Below are positions 29,171 through 35,898 of a stretch of 64,000 bases of DNA, one piece after another. The stretch lies in contig NZ_RBHX01000001.1 of NCBI RefSeq assembly GCF_003626735.1, positions 248,001 through 312,000 of the forward strand, read 5' to 3'. Under the pieces are notes generated by a model. It was not told the DNA's origin and did not search any database. It saw only the letters and a program-made list of their open reading frames with translations. The stretch comes from Microbacterium sp. CGR2. GTDB taxonomy: Bacteria; Actinomycetota; Actinomycetes; Actinomycetales; Microbacteriaceae. The number at the start of each line of letters is the position of its first letter. The first letter of the stretch is position 1. A program made the position numbers and the translations under genes.

Positions 29171-30268
29171 TGTTTCAGTCCGCAGGGAGTCCGCAGGAGG
29201 CTCGATTTCTGCCATGAACGCGGCGGTCGCAGCTCGGGTCCGGTCCTCCGCGGACGGCCATAGGTGCGAATACACGTTCAGCGTGATCGACGGCTGAGCA
29301 TGACCGAGAGCGCGCTGCACGGTGACGACATCGCACCCGTTCGCGATGAGGTTTGACGCGAACGTGTGACGCAGCGCGTGCAGCGTCACGTCCTCGGGGA
29401 GCCCCGCGGACGTGCGGATGCGGCGCCATTCTTCGCCGGCGTTGTTCCGATGCCACAGGCGGCCGAGCGACGTCCTGAACAGCTGCTCCCCCGGGCTTGT
29501 GAGCACCATCGTCGCAACGTGCGCCGACAGAGATCTCGTCAGACCGTCGGGAACGAAGATCGTGCGCTCACTGCCGGCCTTCGGGCCGACGAGCGTCGCG
29601 GCCTTGTTCGTTGAGCCCTGCGCCTGGCGACGGACGTTGATAGTCCGCCCGAGGAAGTTCACATCGCCGAGCTGCAGCCCGGCCGCCTCGCCGAGACGCA
29701 GGCCCGCGAACAGGCACACCTCGACGAACGGCCGGAAGTCTCCGGCTGCAGCGAGCACCGAACGCACCTGATCGGCGTCAAGCACCTTCATCGCTGCGTC
29801 GGCGCGCCGCGCACGAGGCCCGCGAACGCCGTCCGCAGGGCTGGCTGGGATCACCTTGTCGCGCACCGCGGCGCGGAAGGCCATCTGCACATAGTTCAGT
29901 CGCGTCCGGATCGTCGACGGCGCCAGCCCCCGCTTCCGCTCAGCAGTGACCCACGACAGCACCTCTGATGGCTTCACACCGCCGATCGGCGCATCCGCCC
30001 ACGGGACGCTCCGCACGGCCGTCTGCGCGGCTTCCCGCGTCCCAGGCGTCCAGGACTGCCGGTCCATCCATTCGCGCACCCAGACCGCCCAGAGGACGCG
30101 GCCGGCTCGGGGATCCACGTACTGACCCGTTACGACGGATGCCGTCACCTCATCGAGCCACCTCTGCGCATCGCGTTTCAGTGCGAAATGCCGTGCGTGC
30201 TCCCTACCGGCGTCATCCCGGTACCGAGCGCGCCAGACCCCGTCAGTCCTCTGCTTGACGCTCGCCAT
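29147..30268 (-). CDS. int: Tyrosine recombinase (integrase)
   Basis: A 373-residue site-specific recombinase. The arm-binding N-terminus begins MASVKQRTDGVWRARYRDD; a SAM-like core-binding domain spans about 60-150 and the catalytic domain about 165-350. Catalytic residues visible are R191 (FAGLRLGEAAGL), H297-x-x-R300 (LHALRHTF), H323 (LGHAQPS) and the nucleophile Y333 (NVYSHL). Lys229 may be the beta-hairpin lysine. It lies 3 bases beyond yajQ, pointing at it, the normal arrangement of an integrase next to its own attachment site. The start overlaps the end of the XRE gene by 26 bases. Confidence 0.96.
   Translation of the reverse strand: MASVKQRTDGVWRARYRDDAGREHARHFALKRDAQRWLDEVTASVVTGQYVDPRAGRVLWAVWVREWMDRQSWTPGTREAAQTAVRSVPWADAPIGGVKPSEVLSWVTAERKRGLAPSTIRTRLNYVQMAFRAAVRDKVIPASPADGVRGPRARRADAAMKVLDADQVRSVLAAAGDFRPFVEVCLFAGLRLGEAAGLQLGDVNFLGRTINVRRQAQGSTNKAATLVGPKAGSERTIFVPDGLTRSLSAHVATMVLTSPGEQLFRTSLGRLWHRNNAGEEWRRIRTSAGLPEDVTLHALRHTFASNLIANGCDVVTVQRALGHAQPSITLNVYSHLWPSAEDRTRAATAAFMAEIEPPADSLRTETGKPLVRT
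29177..29196. repeat. Left pair of integrase arm-type repeats
   Basis: AGTCCGCAG occurs at 29177-29185 and 29188-29196, 11 bases apart. The same pair with the same spacing is found at 37676-37695 near the other end. Here it lies within the integrase C-terminal codons. Confidence 0.65.
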
Positions 30269-30908
30269 CAGGCCATCTCCCCTTTATCAGTTTCGTAGCC
30301 GCGGCTTCGGCTTCGAGAAGATCCGGGGTGGGCTGACGGTTCTCTGACCGGCGCGGATGCTTCGCGTTGATCTCTGCGATCACGTCCGCGAGATTCGGGT
30401 TCGTGGCAGCCACTCTCCTCATCGCGTCGACGATCGAGTTCATTCGTGTCTGGTAATCCGCGATGATGTCGACGGTCTGAGCCATTTGGTCGAGCATCAT
30501 CGTGCGCATCTCAGCGCGCCCCTCCTCCTCTCGGGCGAGGAGCCGGGTAAGGCTGTCGAATGGATCGAGACCATCGTCTTCCGACGTCGAATAGGCCATG
30601 AAGAAGACGGCACCCGGAGGCATCCGGAAGACATGCGAGAGGGCGTACATCTCAGCAACCCGGAGCGGTCGCGCGCCGGACTCCAGCTTCGCGATCGTCG
30701 ACTGATGGAAATCGAACCCGTAGTCTCGGACCTTCTCTGCGAGCTCTTTCTGGGACCACCCGCGCTCCTCACGCAGCATGCGGAACTTATCGCACATGAC
30801 GCGTTCGAGATGGAGCATCGACGCTCGACCCGATGCAGCGCCAGCATCGCGCAGCTCGTCCATCTGCGCCTGTAGCAGGCGTATGTAGTCGTCGTTCTCT
30901 TCCGTCAT
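30243..30908 (-). CDS. XRE-family repressor-like regulator
   Basis: A 221-residue protein with a Cro/CI-type helix-turn-helix at about 41-97 (KFRMLREERGWSQKELAEKV; HQSTIAKLESGARPLRVAEM). It has a helical N-terminal lead and a long C-terminal helical region, probably for dimerisation. There is no S24 peptidase domain, so derepression would not be by RecA-stimulated self-cleavage. It is divergent from the excisionase and transcribed with the integrase, the usual place of a satellite or prophage master repressor. Confidence 0.85.
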   Translation of the reverse strand: MTEENDDYIRLLQAQMDELRDAGAASGRASMLHLERVMCDKFRMLREERGWSQKELAEKVRDYGFDFHQSTIAKLESGARPLRVAEMYALSHVFRMPPGAVFFMAYSTSEDDGLDPFDSLTRLLAREEEGRAEMRTMMLDQMAQTVDIIADYQTRMNSIVDAMRRVAATNPNLADVIAEINAKHPRRSENRQPTPDLLEAEAAATKLIKGRWPDGERQAED

Positions 30909-30921
30909 GTCCCCCAGCGTA

Positions 30922-30997
30922 TGGAAGAGTCAAGCAATTCCACAAGGGGATGATATTGAGACTTGACGGGAATACTCGGTCTATCCCATGATGGGAT
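30922..30997. promoter_or_regulatory. Divergent control region with candidate operators
   Basis: Two inverted repeats occur in the 115-base gap: TGGAA-N11-TTCCA (30922-30942), and ATCCCA-TGA-TGGGAT (30983-30997). A TTGACG -35-like box on the plus strand (about 30963-30968) points toward the excisionase. TTGTGG and CATACG, 16 bases apart, on the minus strand point toward the repressor. The two sites differ in sequence, so they may bind different proteins. Confidence 0.45.
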
Positions 30998-31023
30998 CAG
31001 ATCGATTCCGAGAAAGGATTATC

Positions 31024-31206
31024 ATGGAAGACAAGCTGCTGTTCATCCCCGAGGTGGCCGACCGGCTCCGGAGGTCGCCCGATCAGATCCGGTGGATGAT
31101 CGCCCAGGGCACCGCTCCGAGGCACGCGAAGATCGCTGGCCGGATCGTCTTCAAATCATCCGATGTCGAGGCGTTCATTGATCAGGCGTTCGAGGTCGCG
31201 AAATGA
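31024..31206 (+). CDS. Excisionase / MerR-like small DNA-binding protein
   Basis: A 60-residue winged-helix protein of the HTH_17/AlpA-Xis type. It begins MEDKLLFIPEVADRLRRSPD and continues QIRWMIAQGTAPRHAKIAGR, with the final SSDVEAFID typical of this family. AAAGGA provides a ribosome-binding site 7 bases before the ATG. First gene of the rightward operon, likely the recombination directionality factor. It overlaps the next gene by four bases. Confidence 0.8.
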   Translation: MEDKLLFIPEVADRLRRSPDQIRWMIAQGTAPRHAKIAGRIVFKSSDVEAFIDQAFEVAK

Positions 31207-32045
31207 GACCGGTGACGAAGGAAGCCCCCGGCGCTGCTGGAACAGCGGCCGAGGGCGAAGATCAGAAGCCCGCCAAGGATTCGATCTGGGGCAAGGCTAC
31301 ACGCCGGGCTCGCGCCGGTGCAGCGACCCCTGGCACGATCGCCGCTGATCGCCGCGTCGCGATCGCCGACGGCGCGGACTGCGAGGCGACGATCCACCAA
31401 CGGCCGCGACAGAGCACATCTACCCGTCGAGTTGCTCGCATCACGGATGCCGTGGTCGGACTGCCGATGATTGTTCGGCGTACGACCGTCGGGCGCCGTG
31501 CGCTCGTCTGGCGAACCGCAGACGGCAAGTGGTGGCGCAAGGGCGGCGTGGTCCAGATCCGGCAGCAGAGCAGCGGAGAGCGCGCATTCGTGCTCACCCT
31601 GTTCAAGGGCGCCAACGCGCAGGACGCACAATTCCTGACCGACATCGTCCGAGATGCGCGCAACGGGATCGCACTCGAGCTGTGGAGCCGCACCGAAGCC
31701 GAATGGGCCGACGAGATGACCTTCCTCTTCGATTCCTCCCGGCCATACTGCGATCCCTACACCTCGCACGACTACAGCGCCCCCGCTGAGGTATGCGCCG
31801 AACCGCTCTGTCGACACCCGTGGCACGGAGAGGCCGAGATAGTTCACGAACTCGATTCGGTCGGAGGAGAAGCGTACTCAATCACCATCTGCCGGCTGGA
31901 CTACGAAGAGGAATGGTACGTCGACGTCGACGTACATCAGTCCGACTTCTCGCCTAGCCAGTTGCTCGGCTTCGTGAATGACCTGCAATGGATGCGCGCA
32001 GAGTGCGAGAAGACGAACGCCACCAAGATCAAGGAGCAGGAGTAA
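31203..32045 (+). CDS. Hypothetical element protein, 280 residues
   Basis: The start overlaps the excisionase stop (ATGA). The N-terminal 80 residues are basic and Ala-rich. The rest is an acidic globular region with two Cys around a His (EVCAEPLCRHPWH, about 200-210) and a C-terminus rich in Asp, Glu and Trp (EEEWYVDVDVHQSDF). Not recognised. Its place between excisionase and replication initiator suggests an early role. Confidence 0.7.
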   Translation: MRPVTKEAPGAAGTAAEGEDQKPAKDSIWGKATRRARAGAATPGTIAADRRVAIADGADCEATIHQRPRQSTSTRRVARITDAVVGLPMIVRRTTVGRRALVWRTADGKWWRKGGVVQIRQQSSGERAFVLTLFKGANAQDAQFLTDIVRDARNGIALELWSRTEAEWADEMTFLFDSSRPYCDPYTSHDYSAPAEVCAEPLCRHPWHGEAEIVHELDSVGGEAYSITICRLDYEEEWYVDVDVHQSDFSPSQLLGFVNDLQWMRAECEKTNATKIKEQE

Positions 32046-32758
32046 TGATGGGCGCAGGCCTCGCCAAGGCGGCGTACGTGGCCGCCGCCCGAGCTGGAAC
32101 GGACCACGCGCCAACTCGAGTCCTCGTATTCATGGCTCTCGTCGCGCTCGATGCCGACCCGGAGCCGAGCTACTTTGGCGGCCGCATCGCTCTCGCAGAG
32201 TCGCTGGGTGCCCCCTCGACGACCAGCGGATTCCGCGCTGTCGACCGAGCGATGGCAACGCTGTCGAAGCTCGGACTCACCGCGGTGGCCAGCAAGGGAG
32301 CTCCCGGTCGACACACCCGCTATCTCCTCCGCGATGGCACCGGTTCACCACTCTCCGCGGACACACCACGCTCACCGTCGGGCGTTGCACGAACAGACCA
32401 CGCTGACCGTGTTGTGAATAACTCGGAACACACCACGGTCAGCGGCAGAACACACCACGGTGAGCTGTCAGAACACACCACGGTGAGCGTGGACCTGAGG
32501 AAGAGGGAGGAGAAAGAGGAGGAGACGCGCGCGAGCGCGCCCGCCCGAACCTGTCGACGGCATCCCAGCTGGGAGCACAGCGAACCGTGCCGGGCGTGCG
32601 CGATCGATCGCCGAGCTGCGGAGTCTCAGACCCTCGCGCAGACTCGCGGAACGATGAGCGAGAGACGCACCGACTGCGGAAATGGGAAGCATCGTCGATT
32701 CCCGGACGGCACCTGCATGCTCTGCGAGGACCGAGACCCGTTGGCGGACATCGCATGA
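32045..32758 (+). CDS. Putative replication initiator with winged helix and two zinc motifs
   Basis: A 237-residue protein; the ATG at 32045 overlaps the preceding stop (TAATG), with a second ATG directly after it. Residues 5-100 look like a winged helix-turn-helix of the type found in phage replication-initiator proteins (FGGRIALAESLG; RAVDRAMATLSKLGLTAVASK; GRHTRYLL). The middle (105-150) is encoded by an iteron array. The C-terminal part has two zinc-ribbon-like clusters: C170, H173, C182, C185 and C211, H216, C224, C227. The role is inferred from the domain order and the in-gene iterons, which recall lambda O; it is not proven. Confidence 0.65.
   Translation: MMGAGLAKAAYVAAARAGTDHAPTRVLVFMALVALDADPEPSYFGGRIALAESLGAPSTTSGFRAVDRAMATLSKLGLTAVASKGAPGRHTRYLLRDGTGSPLSADTPRSPSGVARTDHADRVVNNSEHTTVSGRTHHGELSEHTTVSVDLRKREEKEEETRASAPARTCRRHPSWEHSEPCRACAIDRRAAESQTLAQTRGTMSERRTDCGNGKHRRFPDGTCMLCEDRDPLADIA
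32360..32488 (+). repeat. Five iteron-like repeats inside the initiator gene
   Basis: Units of about 18 bases start at 32360 (GACACACCACGCTCACCG), 32391 (GAACAGACCACGCTGACC), 32426 (GAACACACCACGGTCAGC), 32448 and 32471 (GAACACACCACGGTGAGC). The last three are 22 and 23 bases apart. The fourth is in a different reading frame from the third and fifth, so conservation acts on DNA rather than protein. This is a candidate replication origin. Confidence 0.7.
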
Positions 32759-33057
32759 GCGCCGTCAGCGAAGCGTACGCGGACCTCGGCGGGGGGCTGC
32801 AGAGTGCGCACACCCCTGCCGTCCGCCAGACGGACCCCAGGGGTGCGCACAGTCGCGTACCCCGTGGTGAGGTGCGCTCGGCGCAACCCGCTCTATGGGG
32901 TGGCGATTCACCACCTCCAGGCATCTGTGCGGACCACCTGTTCGATCCGGTGTCGGGCTGGTGCGGGTGCGGCATCCGCGACGACGGGAAGATCGCCGAG
33001 GGCTCCCCCGCATGGCGCGCAGCTCTCGAGCGGAAGATGCCGGAGGCGACACGGTGA
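32755..33057 (+). CDS. Small Cys/His protein
   Basis: A 100-residue protein whose ATG overlaps the previous stop (ATGA). C58, H61, C70 and C72 (GICADHLFDPVSGWCGCG) could bind one zinc. The N-terminal half is poorly structured, and the DNA encoding it contains a long hairpin. Function unknown; frequent in phage-like early operons as small zinc proteins. Confidence 0.6.
   Translation: MSAVSEAYADLGGGLQSAHTPAVRQTDPRGAHSRVPRGEVRSAQPALWGGDSPPPGICADHLFDPVSGWCGCGIRDDGKIAEGSPAWRAALERKMPEATR
32804..32850 (+). repeat. Long inverted repeat within the small Cys/His gene
   Basis: GTGCGCAC-ACCCCTG and CAGGGG-TGCGCAC form a long stem with a two-base bulge, continued by CCGTC/GACGG around a CGCCA loop. It lies about 320 bases after the last iteron. 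It might be a single-strand initiation signal, a terminator or a regulatory hairpin. Confidence 0.5.
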
Positions 33058-33332
33058 GAGGCGGACAGCAGCTGGAGCAGCTGACTCAGCGGATGCTGAC
33101 CAGCACTCCGGCATGCGCCAACGACGGCAGGTTCATCGAAGACAACCCGGACCCCGCGACGACGACCGCCCTGCGCCGCGTCTGCTTCGGATGCGACCTC
33201 CTCGCCGCCTGCAACGCATTCGCGAAGTCCGCGAAACCCGAAGCCGGATTCTGGGCCGGCACCGACTACTCGACCCGCCGACTCGGTCGACCGCCGAAGG
33301 AAGCTGCAGACGCAGCAGGAAGCAGGAGCTGA
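33054..33332 (+). CDS. WhiB-family iron-sulfur regulator
   Basis: A 92-residue protein from a GTG (33054) with GGAGG upstream and a GTGA overlap. The four cysteines C21, C44, C47 and C53 follow the WhiB spacing C-x22-C-x2-C-x5-C and would bind a 4Fe-4S cluster. The GFWAG turn (65-69) corresponds to the family G-[VI]-W-G-G, followed by the basic tail STRRLGRPPK. WhiB proteins act with the principal sigma factor. Its presence in an element suggests control of element or host transcription. Confidence 0.85.
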   Translation: MRGGQQLEQLTQRMLTSTPACANDGRFIEDNPDPATTTALRRVCFGCDLLAACNAFAKSAKPEAGFWAGTDYSTRRLGRPPKEAADAAGSRS

Positions 33333-33670
33333 TGACCACGGAGGGCTACCTGGTCGAGTACAAGGGCTACGAGTTCTACATGGCTTTCGACGACGCCGAC
33401 TCGGTCGAGACGACCACGCTCGCTCCCACGCTCCGCGTCATCACGGGGCCCTGGAAGACCTGGCGGCTAGACCCCGGCACCGCGCCCGACTACGTCATCA
33501 CACTGCGCCGCTCAGTCGCGCCGGGCAACCCAAGCGCGGAGCACCCCGCCGGTAACCTCACAACAGCCGAGAGTCAGACCGACGGATGGGTCCTCCTCGT
33601 CGACGAGAACGGACGCCTCGAGAAAGCTCCGATCGGCTATGCGGTCTACCAACGCCTTCCGCAGGGGTAG
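33332..33670 (+). CDS. Hypothetical element protein, 112 residues
   Basis: Starts with an ATG that overlaps the whiB stop (TGATG), with CAGGAG upstream. A compact protein of predicted beta strands (YLVEYKGYEFYMAFDDAD; GWVLLVDENGRLEKAPIGYAVYQ). Not recognised. Confidence 0.65.
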   Translation: MTTEGYLVEYKGYEFYMAFDDADSVETTTLAPTLRVITGPWKTWRLDPGTAPDYVITLRRSVAPGNPSAEHPAGNLTTAESQTDGWVLLVDENGRLEKAPIGYAVYQRLPQG

Positions 33671-33675
33671 GGGCC

Positions 33676-33963
33676 ATGCAAATCTCTATGGCAACACCCT
33701 CCCGCAGAGCACCGGTAGTGATCCAGCCCCCTCCCGGTGGCCATGTCCCATGTCCCACGTGTCCCACCTTCTCAACACGAGGGCACCGGCGGCCGCGGAC
33801 GACGCGTCGTGCCGCACCATGGCGCGCTTACGGGCGGTGCCAGGTGCGTCGGCCGTCCGGCGAAAAGGTGGGACACAAGGTGGGACACAAGGTGGGACAC
33901 AAGGTGGGACACAAGGTGGGACACAAGGTGGGACACAAGGTGGGACAGGAAGGATCGACATGA
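33676..33963 (+). CDS. Possible 95-residue protein spanning the repeat array
   Basis: The frame starts MQISMATPSRRAPVV and its stop overlaps the next ATG (ATGA), which suggests it may be translated. It contains CPTCPTF and then seven copies of the tetrapeptide KVGH or KVGQ. Both peptides are translations of the same DNA word on opposite strands (TGTCCCAC and GTGGGACA), so the protein pattern may be a by-product of DNA-level repeats. All three forward frames are open across the array. Confidence 0.35.
   Translation: MQISMATPSRRAPVVIQPPPGGHVPCPTCPTFSTRGHRRPRTTRRAAPWRAYGRCQVRRPSGEKVGHKVGHKVGHKVGHKVGHKVGHKVGQEGST
33744..33770 (+). repeat. Inverted copies of the 12-bp repeat word
   Basis: TGTCCCA occurs at 33744, 33751 and 33760. 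The last, GTGTCCCACCTT (33759-33770), is the exact reverse complement of the AAGGTGGGACAC unit in the array at 33865. Confidence 0.75.
33865..33948 (+). repeat. Seven tandem copies of a 12-bp repeat
   Basis: AAGGTGGGACAC is repeated head to tail without interruption from 33865 to 33936; a seventh copy (33937-33948) differs only in its last base. It ends 11 bases before the next gene's ATG. It is too short, without spacers, to be a CRISPR. A partition, replication or operator array is more likely. Confidence 0.9.
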
Positions 33964-34256
33964 TGGACAACCAACCGAGCACGAACGCTCTCCTCCGCGA
34001 GCAGCTCGGGCTACTCTCTCGGCACGCTGATCCATCGGCAGTCGCCGCGCTGACAGATCAGCTCGCCGCGTCGGCGCGCAATCATCCGGCCGACACGGTT
34101 GCTCGCGCCGGCGTGACCGTCGCCGGCGCCATCGAATCGCTCGCGAAAGACCGGACCTCAACCGAGGCGCGAGATCGCCTGAAAATCGGCCTTCGCGTCC
34201 TCCGAATCGTGTCGATAGAAAGTCCACCACGGACCGACGATGGCGCGTTAAGCTGA
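33960..34256 (+). CDS. Hypothetical element protein, 98 residues
   Basis: Starts MMDNQPSTNALLREQLG, with AGGAAGGA as ribosome-binding site. Mostly helical and Ala-rich (DPSAVAALTDQLAASARNHP; LAKDRTSTEARDRLKIGLRVLR). It lies directly downstream of the 12-bp array, so it is a natural candidate for a protein regulated by, or binding, that array. Not recognised. Confidence 0.6.
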   Translation: MMDNQPSTNALLREQLGLLSRHADPSAVAALTDQLAASARNHPADTVARAGVTVAGAIESLAKDRTSTEARDRLKIGLRVLRIVSIESPPRTDDGALS

Positions 34257-34498
34257 TGCCAACGCAACTCGTTCGAGGCACCATCCGGCATCCAGCCGGC
34301 GCCCCCCGGAGAGACGCTTCCGGCGCTACCAAGCCCCCGTCGCGAATCTCCCGGCGGCCCCCGCCCAGGATCCCCGAGAAGCCCCGAGTGCGAAGCGGCA
34401 GAGACACATCACGCGACCCACGCTGCGTGACCGCCTCGCCGCGATCCCACCGCATCCGCGCGACTCTCCGCGCACCGATCCTTTGAGGAGTTCATCCC
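34257..34498 (+). other. Gap before the capsid gene
   Basis: A 76-codon frame starting at 34256 runs through it, but it is Arg/Pro-rich and without similarity, and another frame is equally open. It may hold the promoter for the capsid gene or the remains of a deleted gene. Nothing firm can be called. Confidence 0.4.
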
Positions 34499-35761
34499 AT
34501 GTCCGCACGCATCAAGGACTTGCAGCAGCAGATCACCGACGCATCCATCAAAGCCCTCGCCATCACCGAGGACCGCACGGTATTCAAGTCTCACGAGGAG
34601 CGGCTCGCTGCTCTCACACCCGTTGAGAAGCAGATCGACGCGCTGAAGGAGGAGCTCAAGAACCTCCAGTACGTCGAAGCGCAGAAGCGCTCGGTCAGCA
34701 TGGACGCTCTCGGTGGACTCGACGAATCGCCCGAGCGCAGCTACGCCGGCGCCGACACGCGCAGCGCATTAGGGGCCGCAACCAAGTCCTGGGGCGAGCG
34801 GATCGAGCGGGTAATCCACCAGCGTGCGCAGCTCGCAGGCGGCGCCAAGGCGCTCATCAACGGCACGATCGATATCCCGAGCGTCCTCCGCGAGGTCGTA
34901 CAGATGCAGGGTCGACCGACCTCGCTCCTGCAGCTGATCCCGCGGCGGCCGAAGACCTCAGGAGATGGTGCCGACGGCAACCACGGCAACACGTTCAGCT
35001 ACCTCCGGCAGACCGCCCGCGATCTGAACGCCGGATCAGTCCCCGACGGTGCGAAGAAGCCGAACTCCGGCATCACCTTCGATGACGCCGAGGACCGCTA
35101 TCGCGTCTACGCGCACCTCACCGAACCGATGCCGAAGCGCTTCCTCGACGACTATCGGAACCTGATCTCGATCCTGCAGCTGCAGCTCGGCCAGGGCCTC
35201 CTGGAGTCGCTCGAGCGAGACATCCTCTTCGGCACCGGCGTGCTCGTCCCGGAGGTCGTCGACGCGAACGGCGTCGTAATCACACAGGGCGAGGATCCCG
35301 TGCTCGGCATTCTCAACACCCCCGGCACCCTCACCGAGGACTGGGAACCCGGCTCCACACCCCTGCAGCAGCTAACGAACGCCCGCTACGCCCTCGAGGA
35401 CACGTTCGTCACGCCCAACGCGTGGCTCATCAACTCGAAGGACTGGCAGGCGCTCACGCAGCTGCGCGAGGACGGCGCGACGGGCGCGCTGCTGTTCGGC
35501 TCCGGCCGCACGTCGATCGATCAGTTCCTCGGCGAGTACGACCGCATCATCACCCCGCTGATCCCGCAGGGGCGCGCGCTGCTCGGCGACTTCACCCAGA
35601 CCGAGCTGCTCATCCGCGAGGACGACCACCTCGACATCGACGGCTCCGGTCCCCTGTTCGACCGCAACCAGGTCAAGTTCCGCCATGAGGGACGCTACGG
35701 CTTCGCCACCACGAAGCCCTCCGCGTTCATCGAGGTCGAGCTCGACGACCCAGGAGCGTAA
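34499..35761 (+). CDS. HK97-family phage major capsid protein
   Basis: A 420-residue capsid protein with a GAGGAG ribosome-binding site 11 bases before the ATG. Residues 1-65 form a predicted coiled coil (IKDLQQQITDASIKAL; PVEKQIDALKEELKNLQY), the delta domain normally used for internal scaffolding. The rest shows the HK97 fold: the P-domain helix region VLREVVQMQGRPTSLLQLIPRR, E-loop GADGNHGNTFSYLRQT, AWLINSKDWQALTQLRED and the final DRNQVKFRHEGRYGFATTKPSAFIEVEL. It is the only virion gene in the element. A perfect terminator follows. Confidence 0.9.
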   Translation: MSARIKDLQQQITDASIKALAITEDRTVFKSHEERLAALTPVEKQIDALKEELKNLQYVEAQKRSVSMDALGGLDESPERSYAGADTRSALGAATKSWGERIERVIHQRAQLAGGAKALINGTIDIPSVLREVVQMQGRPTSLLQLIPRRPKTSGDGADGNHGNTFSYLRQTARDLNAGSVPDGAKKPNSGITFDDAEDRYRVYAHLTEPMPKRFLDDYRNLISILQLQLGQGLLESLERDILFGTGVLVPEVVDANGVVITQGEDPVLGILNTPGTLTEDWEPGSTPLQQLTNARYALEDTFVTPNAWLINSKDWQALTQLREDGATGALLFGSGRTSIDQFLGEYDRIITPLIPQGRALLGDFTQTELLIREDDHLDIDGSGPLFDRNQVKFRHEGRYGFATTKPSAFIEVELDDPGA

Positions 35762-35820
35762 CCCAGGCCCGGCTTGGCCCTGCAGTGCGGGGACTTCTCA
35801 CCCCCGTAGCCAGCCGACCG

Positions 35821-35856
35821 CGCGGCCCCCTGTCCCACTCCTGGCAGGGGGCCGCG
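35821..35856 (+). terminator. Terminator after the capsid gene
   Basis: CGCGGCCCCCTG (35821-35832) pairs perfectly with CAGGGGGCCGCG (35845-35856) around a 12-base loop, 60 bases after the capsid stop. It separates the capsid gene from the distal cargo. Confidence 0.8.
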
Positions 35857-35898
35857 TCTACGCCAAGCCCAGCAATTGCCCGCGATAGAGTGCGATCC

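Noticed and set aside
31203..32758. Toxin-antitoxin pair in the element's early operon
   Set aside because: Neither protein has the size or motifs of known toxins; the iterons and zinc motifs fit a replication role better.
33865..33948. CRISPR array
   Set aside because: The 12-bp units are contiguous, without spacers, and no cas genes are nearby.
34256..34486. 76-residue Arg/Pro-rich frame before the capsid gene
   Set aside because: Although its ATG overlaps the previous stop, codon positions are not clearly gene-like and a second frame is equally open.
34499..35761. Encapsulin rather than phage capsid
   Set aside because: At 420 residues with an N-terminal coiled-coil delta domain and integrase-borne context it fits a phage capsid; encapsulins are about 265-300 residues and lie beside cargo enzymes.
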